A DNA stretch of 64,000 nt. It comes from Manduca sexta (Eukaryota > Arthropoda > Insecta > Lepidoptera > Sphingidae). Of the stretch, positions 21,302-31,096 are shown one piece after another; positions within the stretch are counted from its first letter, which is position 1, and each line of letters begins with the position of its first letter. The position numbers and the translations under genes were made by a program. The notes below the pieces were generated by a model that made no database searches, was not told the DNA's origin, and saw only the letters and a program-made list of their open reading frames with translations. Location: contig NC_051135.1 of assembly GCF_014839805.1 (NCBI RefSeq), positions 9,303,291-9,367,290 on the forward strand. Reading direction: 5' to 3'.

Positions 21302-23048
21302 TTAAACAGTTAATATAATCTCTTTGTTTCGCACGGGTCTGATAATTTTTGTGTAGTTCGTCCTAACTCGACTTATGATCGGTTTATACTTCATAATAAT
21401 TTGTCTCGTTGACGGAAATTTCTGCTTTTCTGTTGTCACTGCTGGATAATAATCAATGTTCTGCACATTCCGCCCATTCTCTTCGGCAGTTTTTCGCAAA
21501 AACGCTTCGAAATTCGATAATTTCATACTATTCTTCTTCAGAGGAACGTTGTATTTCTTCGATCTACCTTTTTTATGAAGGATCTTCTTTAGTTTATGTG
21601 AGAAGAAGGGCTTCAATTTCTCTATTTTTACTTTGTATAGTAAAGTAATATTTTCATTATTAGCAATTTGCTCGATTTCCTTGATGTTCTTATTGAATTG
21701 TTCCAATGCCTTGCCGCCCCTGATTTCGAAACTTTTTGGGATCTGTCTCACATGGGTTGAGTAACGCGCTTTGTGTAGTTCTGAAAACAAATAACAATTT
21801 TATTTCTATTCCGTTATTTTACTGGAAGTGTTTAAATTCAATAGAGTTGGGATTTGGTTAGCAACTTAAGCCATTTTAAATCATAATATTTTAAAATGTT
21901 ACAGTCGTGTATTTTTTATGCAAATTTTCATTGGAATAAAAAATTAAACACGTAATTATTAAGACAATAATGTCGTGCATAGTATTTAAAAATAAGTAAA
22001 CTAATGTAATATGTGCGTTTATCCTAAACGTATTAATAACATTAGACTGATATCTCCAACAGCTTAGTTTATTCATTACGATCTACCCGTATCAGAAGAG
22101 TCAAAATATAATAAAAAAATGCATCCAGATTACCGAAGGTTATATTCATCTTAAGATACTGCATTTCATTTGAGATATTGAAGGCTATTTTATTGTATTG
22201 TACACCTACATGATATTGGATAATAGCATGTTCTTTTAAATCAAAAAGAGATATTTAACGATCTCTACATAGGCAAAATAACTCTAGTTTGTGTCGCAGG
22301 GCACGAAAAGTTCCTCCGGGAGCTCATGAATATGCCAAGTTTGGTAACAGTCACTCGTAAAATTACAAAGAGAACAGCACGTTGTACGATTTACAACTTT
22401 GATCGTGACATGCGTATGTAACTATTTTAATGGTTAAGTTTTAGAGTATGTCTCTATGGCGTAGTTCTAATTGAAGACGGTATGAGCGCGACTACCACGG
22501 TGAGGTCCAAGGTTGGAAGTCCGGTTGGGCCAAAATAATTGTGACTGGGTTTTTCCATTTTAGAATTACTCAGTCGCAGCCACGAGTCGAGAAGTTCGCG
22601 GTGTGACCTTCGTGATAGTCCGTAGTTCCGCGCCTGAATTCTCTGGTCATGTCGGAATGTCGGACTATGAGAGTGAATGAGTGCACCTGTGTATTGCGCA
22701 CGCACTTGTACACTATAATATCTCCTGCGTACTTGATTTCCGTTGAAAATAGCCGCTGTGGCCGAAATTCGGTTAGAAAAGAATGATCTTTTGCGTATTC
22801 ATTTAATACTTGTTACACAACAAAGCTGTGGTAAAAGGTCTGATATAATATGTATAAGTTGTCTAAATAACAAAATCAGTACATATCACCGAAAAATTTA
22901 TGAACACCAACCAACATTTTTACTAACATAATACCACTAAAATTTCAAATGAAATAAAACTATAATCCTCACCCTCATAATATTCTTGCGCAATAACACA
23001 ACACACAGCAGCGAGGAAACCAAAGCAAGATAAATTGCACCCAAACAT
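21302..23048 (-). CDS. Two-exon gene for a secreted, basic, Cys-free protein
   Basis: Minus strand, exons 23048-22973 and 21780-21302. Exon 1 encodes MFGCNLSCFGFLAAVCCVIA, a textbook signal peptide with likely cleavage before QEYYE. It ends in phase 1 at GAGG|GTGAGG. Exon 2 follows TTATTTGTTTTCAG and starts in the matching phase, so the joined frame is open for 184 residues. The mature part has about 37 Lys+Arg against 15 Asp+Glu by hand count, no cysteine, two N-glycosylation sequons (N69-I-T, N167-Y-T) and a Lys-rich centre (residues 75-112, with KLKPFF and HKLKKILHKKG). The 1192-base intron contains a SINE-C. I recognise no family; a secreted structural, silk-, cuticle- or reproductive-tract-type protein is possible but only inference. 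A competing frame in exon 1, from an ATG at 23093, does not join exon 2 in frame. Confidence 0.75.
22455..22790 (+). repeat. SINE-C inside an intron, antisense to the gene
   Basis: tRNA-headed SINE: ATGGCGTAGTTCTAATTG (A box), GTCCAAGGTTGGAAGTCC (decayed B box), TACTCAGTCGCAGCCACGAG, GAGTGAATGAGTGCACCTGT, AATATCTCCTGCGTACTTGA and CCGAAATTCGGTTAGAA. It lies between the two exons of the secreted-protein gene. The minus-strand frame at 22454-22705 is a shadow of it. Confidence 0.82.
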
Positions 23049-23069
23049 GTTAGCACAAGTAAAAATTTA

Positions 23070-23102
23070 ACTGCAACAATAACTGGCGACATGTGGTTTA
23101 TA
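23070..23102 (-). promoter_or_regulatory. Core promoter: TATA box and initiator
   Basis: On the minus strand TATAAA occupies 23102-23097 (context CGATATAAACC) and an arthropod-type initiator, GCAGT, has its A at 23072, exactly 30 bases downstream of the first T. This would give a 24-base 5' UTR before the ATG at 23048, whose context is CTAACATG. The spacing is what a TATA-Inr promoter needs and supports the gene call. Confidence 0.65.
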
Positions 23103-23922
23103 TCGGGGTTGCATAAAAACAAACGAATTCTGGCGCTAAGAATTTAACCCGTGAATACTCGTTTTTATATCAGATTTCTTTCCATTGAAATGGTAAGAAT
23201 TTCACATTTATTATCAAGGTAATAAGAACCACAAGGGGGACGAATTACGTATTAAATAGTGGAACTTTGCCCCCTCCGGCATTATAGTTATTAGATACTA
23301 GGGATATGACTGGACTATTGTATCATTTTGCGAAATTATATGTTATTAAGTGTGAATCCTTTGGTAAAAAGAACCACGTTTTTGTAGCTATTGATGAATG
23401 CAAAGAAAATCTTTGCGAGATTTATACGCATAATATTGGTAGTTTGGAGGACAATAATCCATGTCTTCTACCGTATAAATACTGCCTTCCAATGCCAACA
23501 TGGCTCAAAGGATCGGATTTCTTGTTCTTGCCAATTGATTGGCATCGCATTGTCACTGGACCGTAATATCATGAATACCAAATTAGCGAATATAATTAGT
23601 GTTTGCGTCCAAGATGGCTTTGTGCGTCTGTTACATTGCGTTTAACATGTTATTGCTTGTTGTCCTGCAGAACATGTTGATTAAATCAAGTATATGTATA
23701 CAAAGTTTCGCTTGGACTAAGTTTAAGTACATCGCTTCTGCTGAGAAGTCTTGGTAAGCGTATGAACAGTTCAACTGAGATTGGGAGGGTGCGGAGATGA
23801 AATGCAGGTTTGATTATATGATTAGGTTCATGAACATCCGAAGTAATATTGTTACTATGTATCAGTAAGGTAAAATAGATATCTATTTATTCTAGACTCT
23901 AAAATTTCAAAGTTATATGAAA
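23103..23922. other. Upstream region of the secreted-protein gene; no second gene
   Basis: Two overlapping frames at 23306-23566 and 23391-23645 (86 and 84 residues) cannot both be genes and neither shows a domain or splice context. A near-palindrome TTGCCAATTGATTGGCATC at 23529-23547 resembles an NF1-type half-site pair; functional meaning unknown. Confidence 0.4.
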
Positions 23923-24105
23923 CTAGCTTTTAGTTCCGGGATAAAAGTCCCGCTATTTTCCTGGGATAGAAAGTAGCCTATAACCTTCCCAGGGCCTTAA
24001 ACTATCTCCATACCAAATTTCTTAAAAATCTGTTCGTCGATTTCGAGAAAACCGATAATATACGAACAGACAGAAAAGGGGGTTTTGTTTTATAATAATT
24101 ATAGA
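23923..24105 (-). mobile_element. Short Helitron-like insert
   Basis: Read on the minus strand it begins TCTATAATTATTATAAAACA and ends AAAAGCTAG, preceded by A and followed by T, the A^T insertion habit of Helitrons with TC and CTAG termini. The body (TTCCCAGGGC-type and GGGATAAAAGTCCCGC motifs) matches 40237-40440 and 63012-63173. It has no coding capacity. Confidence 0.7.
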
Positions 24106-24471
24106 TGTTACCGAAATATAAACTTTTTAATATTGTGGTTCATAACCCTAGTTAATCAACGTAAATTAGCTCAAACATTTATTTTATGTGCAAACAATAC
24201 CTCGTTATATTATTTGATATTAAACCATACTTTGTTCTTGAAACTAGAAAATAGCGTTAATAAATCACTCGAAGCGCAGCAGTGTTTGAGGGTTAAACAC
24301 TTTTTGTTCTGAATCTTCTTATCTGAAGCGATAGCATTGTTCGAGCACAACTGACAGATTGTTGCCATTAATAAAACTATACTGGACAATAGGTTTGCAC
24401 AAGTGTTCGAACGGAAAAAGAACATGAAGAAAGTGCGTTAGAGTTGTTTTTTATATTAGCTTTATTAATGA

Positions 24472-24690
24472 TGAAGTCGCCGTTTGGTTTAGTGGTAACA
24501 TGTGTGGGGCTGGCAGGTTCTAGATTTAGTTCTCATGATGGTAAAACTGTATGGGTTTCTCTAAGCCGGCCATTGAAATCATCCGTAATTTAACGTAAGG
24601 CTTCGGTCTTTAAATAAGGATAAGGAAAGGAAGGGGTGACCCCCGGAAATCTCACTCATCATACCCTACAGCAAGTCGTCACGTCACGTA
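24472..24690 (+). repeat. SINE-H, tRNA-like head
   Basis: GTTTGGTTTAGTGGTAACAT resembles a tRNA A-box region and GCAGGTTCTAGATTTAG a decayed B box. The 3' part (GGAAAGGAAGGGGTGACCCC, CTCACTCATCATACCC) recurs in a fragment at 3325-3395. It is not a functional tRNA: no cloverleaf closes. Confidence 0.55.
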
Positions 24691-24971
24691 TATTTTTGAG
24701 ACAGTTCTGTTCTTTCAGGCAGAGAGCCGGTCCTAAACCCAAGAGTACCAATTTAAATGTAAAAGGATAATTTTATTCAAACGTTAAACTTACGTCTGAA
24801 TTCCATATAATTTATAATAGATCCTTTTTAATGAAAGAGTAGATAAATTTGAATAAATTGTAATGAGAACTGTTCAAATCGCGTTCCGATGTAGTTTTAA
24901 TTAATAGAATGCCGATTGTTAATGGACGTGCTCTGCTGGAATATCATTTCGCTATCTCGTACGGTAGATAT

Positions 24972-25029
24972 TTTAGAAGAGTGTATTTTATATAGGATCA
25001 TTTAGAAGAGTGCATTTTATATAGGATAT
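24972..25029 (+). repeat. 29-bp tandem duplication
   Basis: Two copies of a unit beginning TTTAGAAGAGTG(T/C)ATTTTA, differing at a few sites. The duplication falls on the left terminal repeat of the MITE that follows. Confidence 0.85.
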
Positions 25030-25411
25030 TGCGTTACTAAATGAAACCACATACTATCTTCTTAAAAATAATACTACATTGAGTTACTCAAACAATAGAG
25101 CTAAAATAAAAAAGTTAAATTAACGAATAAAAAAATATTAATAAAAATTCATTTTCATTTTACACGCTCTAATGTCCCTACTACTACTCTAAGATAATTA
25201 CTTGCAGAAGCAATATCAGACTTTCAGCCAGAAATACAGTCTTGCACACGCCATTTTTCCTCTAAACAAAATTATCAATAAATGAGAAAACTAAAACTGA
25301 GATTTTTTTGTGAAAATATTCGTTATTCATGGTTGATTTTTGGCACAATGTTGGAATAGGTAAAAACGAGTATGTGATTTTCTTTATTAGCGCAATATCA
25401 AAATGAAGTTG
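24995..25411. mobile_element. MITE family 1, copy 1 (long inverted repeats)
   Basis: Left end has ATTGCGTTACTAAATGAAAC and CACATACT; the inverted right end reads CATTTTGATATTGCGCTAAT, then AAATCACATACT. The interior aligns along its length with the inverted copy at 62347-62744 (ATTAATAAAAA, CTACTACTACT, CTTTCAGCCAGAAATACA, TTCGTTATTCATGG). No coding capacity. The left end is broken up by a 29-bp duplication. Confidence 0.75.
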
Positions 25412-25728
25412 TATAGTAGTTTTAATTACCAGAAATAAATGCGTTATCTGCTGCTTTTATTAAAAATATATTTGACGCAAAAAAGAAAATACGATGCCAT
25501 AAAATTATCTCTAAATAGGTTACGTTTGGTCAAAGTTACATTCCTTCATAATTCTGGTTTTCTAGTGTCCGTTAGTCAATTCATACAACTTGATAGTTTT
25601 TACTGTCTTCTACTCATTCAAGAATAATCGTTTCTTACGCACTTTTAGTAGGTATTCATTAATGAATGCCAGTCCGACTTATCTTCATAGTATTTGTTAT
25701 CTATTGTGTCCATAATTTTATGCAGGAT

Positions 25729-26258
25729 TTATACGTTGCCGGATTTATGATCCTGTGCAGACCGTATGCTCCCAGCTACTTGTACTGCCTTCGCCAATGT
25801 TAAGGATTTCATGTCGTGGTTAAACAATTTCTCCTTTTCGGGTCCAGCCAGCATCCCCAAGACCAATCGATCGCGCAGTATTTCCTCCACGTTGGTGAAT
25901 CCGCAGTCAGCAGTAAGTCCCCGCAATCGCGCTGCCCACTGCTGATGTGTTGTTGTACAGAGGAGTAAAATTTTTGTCGCTCACTAAACCCGCACTTTTT
26001 GGGTGTAAAGTGATCATCAAGTATCTTGATTATGTCTTCATAAGGAACGTCTTGTAGATCCTTAGGTAAGGCGAGGTCTGAAGCCAATTTGTAGGTGGCT
26101 TCCGTGAGTGCGCTCAGCAAAATTGCTCGTCTTTTTCCCGTCGCATCAGATTTCTCGTCGATATCATTCGCGATAAACCACTGTGATAGTCTACTTTTAT
26201 ACGCTTTCCATTCTTGTATGGAATGATCAAAACTAGACAAAATGCCAAAAATAGCCAT
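25729..26258 (-). pseudogene. Gypsy-type gag fragment, frameshifted
   Basis: The ATG at 26258 opens a retrotransposon capsid-like frame (MAIFGILSSFDHSIQEWKAY, a W-x-x-Y/F-KSRLxQWF type pattern). Near 25940 a one-base deletion moves the frame, and the C-terminal capsid part (RGLTADCGFTNVEEILRDRL, MLAGPEKEKLF) continues in another frame to a stop at 25729. No zinc knuckle, protease, reverse transcriptase or integrase follows. The pattern is that of insect Ty3/Gypsy elements; this copy is dead. Confidence 0.8.
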
Positions 26259-26297
26259 GATCTTTTCTTCCTTTTTTGTGTGGGTACTCGTCGCCAC

Positions 26298-26446
26298 TGT
26301 TAAGTATGCAATACGGGACACGAGTGAAACAAACGCTGGCTCGTAACGCACTAATTTATTAGCCCATCGACAAGGGCGTGTACGCAGCACGCTATACTTA
26401 TAACTACATATATAACACTCGTCATACCTTTCCTTCTGAGTGTACA
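26298..26446 (-). repeat. Possible 5' LTR of the gag fragment
   Basis: On the minus strand a 149-base stretch runs from TGTACACTC to CTTAACA, 39 bases before the gag ATG; the next bases, GTGGCGACGAG, are where a primer-binding site would be. No second LTR is present to confirm the ends. Confidence 0.4.
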
Positions 26447-26535
26447 TTTATAATGTCTTTACTCTTCTACTTACATCATTTTTTGGGAATTAAAAACGAA
26501 CACTTTATACAAAACTAAATTGACTTATCGATTGT

Positions 26536-26655
26536 CCCGGTGGCGTAGTATTACGGTAGGACTGCCATGCTGAGGTGTCGGGTTTGACCCTACGTAAAAT
26601 AATTGCTGCCTACCTCTGCCTACCCTTTCGGGGACCACAGCGTAATATGTTTTTT
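26536..26655 (+). repeat. Short SINE-B derivative (head joined to tail)
   Basis: CCCGGTGGCGTAGTATTACG (A box), GTGTCGGGTTTGACCC (B box), then directly ACCTCTGCCTACCC and TTTCGGGGACCACAGCGT. About 150 bases of body are missing, leaving a ~110-base element. Confidence 0.75.
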
Positions 26656-27147
26656 TGTTTGTTATTTAAATCATTTTTTTACTGAGATATCGTTACCATT
26701 GCTATCACTCCAAATTATCAAAAACACATACAGAATATGGTTTCCTTTCCGTAGTAATCATATCGAAAATGTATAGACAGCAACAAAGCCGAAGTTACAC
26801 GCCACAAAACCCTTTAACCGCATAAAAATTGTCTTCGAAAGTTGAAACAAACATCAAACACTGCCTTGTTTTGTCAAACTCGCAACTTCGATCATCGAGT
26901 CATTAAGGCGGTCCAAACTCTACGTGTTTTCGGGCGAGCGCCATCCAGTAACTATGAATACATCAGCTAACCACACTTTTATTTGGTCACGAAGTTTTTG
27001 ACGCCACGAAACTGTCGCCAGCGGTATTACGTGTCGATACCAATAGAGTTTGTTAATAGACATTGCATGGGATGATAGCAAGTTTTTGAATAGGAATTTT
27101 AGTTTGATATAAAAAAAAAAAAATTTAAGACATATTTTTTATATGAC
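26656..27147. other. No gene seen
   Basis: No supported feature; an A run near 27112-27123 precedes the SINE-C copy. Confidence 0.35.
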
Positions 27148-27538
27148 TGCTTCGGTGGCGTAGTTGTAAATTGTAATGGATACGCGGTACGAGTACAACT
27201 ACCGTGTTGCGGTCCTGGGTTCGAATTCCAAGTCGGGCCAACACATTGTACATTTGTGACTGGATATTTTTATCTTAAGTATTACTTAGTCGCAGCTTGG
27301 AGTCAGGAAGTTTGCTTTGTGATACCTCCATGCCTCGGAAAGCACGTAGTGCCGTTGGACCTGCGCCTGATCTTTCTCCGGTTATGTCAGATTGGCGTCT
27401 CACCGGTCTACGAGAGTGAAGGAACAGAATATGCACCTGTGTATTGCGCACACTTGTGCACTATATTTCCTGCGTACCTGGTTGTTCTCCGTCAAGATTG
27501 GCCGCCGTGGTCGAAATTCGGCTAGGAGGAATACGTAC
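27148..27538 (+). repeat. SINE-C, longest copy
   Basis: GCTTCGGTGGCGTAGTTGTA (A box), CCTGGGTTCGAATTCCAAGT (B box), TTACTTAGTCGCAGCTTGGA, GCCTCGGAAAGCACGTAGTG, CACCTGTGTATTGCGCACAC, TTTCCTGCGTACCTGG, GTGGTCGAAATTCGGCTAGG. About 390 bases. The frames at 27256 and 27444 translate it. Confidence 0.88.
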
Positions 27539-28157
27539 ATTCTTCGTATACATGACTAAAGAATACTTGATGATAACTAAAGCATTTATAATATGTTTTT
27601 CTGTAGTGTTAAACATTATTGACATTAATCAGTGCCAGTAAAGTATCTGCCTGTTTCGCTTACCGACTGATCTTCTTTCTTCTGAGGTTTTTTATACAAG
27701 TTTTACGTTGATCTCTATTCAACAGTTTACAAAATATTTTCGATACTTTTTTATCAATATTCCGTTGTTTACGTAATATGTCAACGGAACGCGCCGTCAC
27801 AAACTTGTAAGAAAGCGAACCATAGTTTGTCATGGATTAGTCTTCCATTCTTCTCAGAAATCATACGATTACATGCTATGGACCCTTATTTCTTATATAA
27901 TTTTAACAATCACTACCGAGGTCGTGTTGATGAAAGTATTGTAAGGATGAAAGGGGGTACATTTATACTGAGGCTAAGTAGCCTAGAAAAATATGCAACT
28001 AGCGGTCAGTGGTTACATGTTATATTGCACATGGCCTAAGGTCGAAATTTGGATATGAGATTTTGCAAAGCGGGTATTCAATTTGGCACTTGGTATGTTT
28101 GATTCCCTATGTCGGAAATCAAAGATAATTTTGTTATTGGTGGTAATATTTGTTATT
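27539..28157. other. No supported gene
   Basis: A 70-residue frame at 27827-28039 shows no domain or splice signal. Confidence 0.35.
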
Positions 28158-28433
28158 GTATATCTGGGTAGGTACCACTACAATGTTTATTTCGGCCGCC
28201 AAGCAGCAGTGTGTATTCCTTGTTGTGTTCCGGTTTGAAGGAGATTGTAGCCAGTGTAACTACTCGACATAATGACTATCATCTCATTCTCAGGATAGCG
28301 AGTGCAGTGGAATATCAAACAATACTTTGTAATTCAAGGTGTTGGATGGTTTTTCTATTGTTTATGGGTGGTCGTGTCGCTTACCATCAGGCAAACGGCA
28401 AGCTCGTCTCGTCATTAAAGCAGCAAAAGAAGA
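28158..28433 (+). repeat. Family E LINE 3' tail
   Basis: CTGGGTAGGTACCACTACAA, GCCGCCAAGCAGCAGTGTGT, TTGTAGCCAGTGTAACTACT, CAATACTTTGTAATTCAAGG, TGTCGCTTACCATCAGGCAA, GCTCGTCTCGTCATTAAAGC. Confidence 0.87.
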
Positions 28434-28869
28434 CCTTGCATGCAACATTCATAAAAGTTGCAAGAGGTCGCTGAATGCGGGCCTCTTCTAAAAGGTCGAT
28501 CTAGACATCTTTGGGGGAAGTCTATGTTTTTTTTTTCAGTTGACATCCTGCAGCTGATAACGATGATGATGATGCAACCTTCTCGCGCAAGCATAACGCC
28601 GCTGGAACTTTATTTGATACACAACTGTAAAATGTAAGTAGTAAATTGTGAAGCCTCGAATCTGGCCGATGTTTGCTCATCAGATAATAGGAAGTTGGTA
28701 CTAGAACTATTCCCGTTAAAGGGATAATGTTTGCTAAATATTTAGGTTGATTGTTTAAGTTTATTATTGTTACATAAATCGGAACTTTGGTAGGTTAAAC
28801 TTCGATTAAAATACATTTCAATATAAGTGTGTGAAAAATTAAATGCAACAGCTTTATTTTGTGACTACT

Positions 28870-29050
28870 AGTGGTTGAAGCGTCCATGTAACCCGATTCC
28901 TACCGTCTTCCCTCATGTACAATTTGTATACAATCTTATTAGAACGATTTGCAGACTGCAATTATGCATACTAGTACCTATATGTTGTGTCGGGTTCTCA
29001 TTCGAGAAATTATATCTTTCGCCACTGGTGTCTACTTAACACTAAGCCTT
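28870..29050. repeat. Family G interspersed repeat
   Basis: GTCCATGTAACCCGATTCCT, ACCGTCTTCCCTCATG, ACGATTTGCAGACTGCAATT, ATATGTTGTGTCGGGTTCTC, TTTCGCCACTGGTGTC; same order as at 14783. Confidence 0.68.
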
Positions 29051-29589
29051 TATTAGGTGAATTATGGATCTTTTAAAGGAATGGCGTTTGATGGACATGA
29101 AATAAAGCGGATAAATTTAATGTATTTTAAAAACAAAATGTGACCTACACTAGACGCTAACAAAAAATCTTAGCAACATATTCATGAAAGTACAACCGCG
29201 TTCCCAAACCGAGCCATCAATCTCAAAGAATTTATTATTAGTCTTACAAACAAACGGGACGTCTCATTTCCGAACATAAAACGTAACGTTACATTAGAAA
29301 AATGGAAATTTATTCGCTTTCAGTAGCAGAAAGTAATTTTCGATAAAACAATTTGTCGCACCGACCGTTCACAACATCTGTGCTCGCTGACATCAATTTC
29401 TCCACCTACTTTCAACATTCCTGTTATTTATATGTTAGTGTAGTGGCTCGCCTTTTTGTATTAGCTTAAATTAAGACCTGGGAGAAATGGATTTTGAAGT
29501 TAATAAAGACGAACTAGAAATAATCTTATTTCTTACGAATAATATTAGAAATTCGAATGTTTCTGAAAATGCTTGGATATTTGTACGTT

Positions 29590-29800
29590 TAGACTTAGAT
29601 ATATGTTAGAAGTAAATGCAATAACATTTGAACGGATTTGGATGAAATGGCTCGCAGATTCATCATGACCTGGATTAACATATAGGCTACATTTTATCCC
29701 AGTAATTCACTCCTGTGGGATATATCTGAATTTTATTCTAATTTATTAAGTAGATGGCGCTAGTGTCGTACAGCCCTTATGGATGGCTTCATTGATTTTT
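29590..29800. repeat. Family I interspersed repeat
   Basis: AACGGATTTGGATGAAATGG, CCTGGATTAACATATAGGCT, ACATTTTATCCCAGTAATTC and GATGGCGCTAGTGTCGTAC. Related fragments occur at 35415-35600 and 52920-53070. Similar to Helitron-like interiors but the ends are not clear. Confidence 0.55.
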
Positions 29801-30944
29801 ATAGCAGGAAAGGCTTTTCACGCAAGCAAGCGACATCTAGTATTAAATAATTTTAATATCAACTTATACAGTTATATTTTTGGACGTAGACTTCATCTGT
29901 TAGTAGAAGGTAAACCCTTTATGCGAATTGGCAGGCTTCACATACCTTATATGTTACACCATAACGCAGCCTCACATGAGCCAACAAATCCCATTTCACT
30001 AACATCCAATTACCAACTCAAAAAATCCACTGTAACAACGTGTCGGGCAAAGTTAAACAGATTCTTTTTACGGCAGGTTTAAGTTGTAAATTCAACAAAA
30101 AATACCGGCGTAAAGAGCAACGTAATCGGTAAAGTTACGCTGCTTGTCAACGCGGGTTACGACGAGATTCAAAGTTCTCTTGAAGTCGAGATTTGTGTTT
30201 GTAATGACACCAGGGGGAGCTGAGTCCGACGATTCTAATTGGCTTGCTAATTCTGTAATAACATTACCTTGGAACCGTGTCTAGTGGACAGATTTTCTAT
30301 GCCGGAGTTTGTTAAGATTGTTCAATGAAGTTGTTGGGGTGCTTTATATTTTTCTGCTTGAAGGCACTGAAAGTTCTTTGTTGAGTAGTTTGTAATAAAA
30401 GTATTTGTCTATTTAGAAATATTGTCTTGCTTTACTTCAGTGTCCTTATTTTTAGCTTCTGAGAGTTTAGTTTAGAATCGATAGTGTTACTTCCTTTAAG
30501 ATACGACATTGGATTACCATGTCTTATTGTGGTATCAGATCCATATTTGCGATATGATTCTTATTATGTTTACGCGAATGTTAGACTTTGAAATAAAACT
30601 ATTTTACGTATAGTTGACGTGAAACATTTCTACAAAGTCTGCAGTCGCTGAACACTCTGAAGTAGGCTCCAATCATTATCTGCGATTAGTCAAGCCACAA
30701 ATCCTTGCCAAAGAACATCAACTCCTGCACAGGATTATTCGCGAGGCTATTAAAATTAAAAAAAAAAACATCTGACGTTTAATAGAGAAGATGGTTAGAA
30801 GCTTGCGCAAGCCTGGAATCCTGATCTACATTTAATCAAATTGGAACCTAAAAGGCCGGCTGCCAGACTTCAAGACACTGTGACCTCATTTTGCGGTGAT
30901 CGGACCATCAATAGATAAAAAAAATGTGTAATAGTAAAATGTAA
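29801..30944. other. No supported gene
   Basis: A 99-residue frame at 29783-30082 begins inside family I and has no domain. 30090-30260 is GC-richer, single-copy sequence that could be conserved non-coding DNA; cross-species comparison would tell. Confidence 0.35.
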
Positions 30945-31096
30945 GTACATAGTGACTTTTCGGACGCCAAACACTTCAGTCCGCCCCGTATCCATGAAGA
31001 GTGTAAAGTCTTCGAAACGTCTGAAATTCGACATCGGGAGAAAATCATAATATATATATCCGCGATAACATCCATAAATAGTTTTATTTCAATATA
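30945..31096 (+). repeat. Penelope-like element tail, copy 2
   Basis: Aligns with 5140-5277: CTTTTCGGACG, TCCATGAAGAGTGTAAAGTC, TTCGAAACGTC, GGGAGAAAATCATAATATAT, AAATAGTTTTATTTCAATAT. Here the GAAACGTC half of a hammerhead-like core is intact, with AAGA/TCTT able to pair as stem II. Confidence 0.5.

Noticed and set aside
22937..23122. 61-residue minus-strand frame with a hydrophobic stretch
   Set aside because: It overlaps exon 1 in another frame and cannot join exon 2 in phase; the shorter frame from 23048 does and has the better signal peptide.
23306..23645. Two overlapping ~85-residue plus-strand frames
   Set aside because: They exclude each other, show no domain, and have no splice or promoter signal; probably chance in a less AT-rich patch.
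24472..24545. Possible tRNA gene
   Set aside because: The A-box-like part is good but the B box is broken and no cloverleaf closes; it continues into a SINE body.
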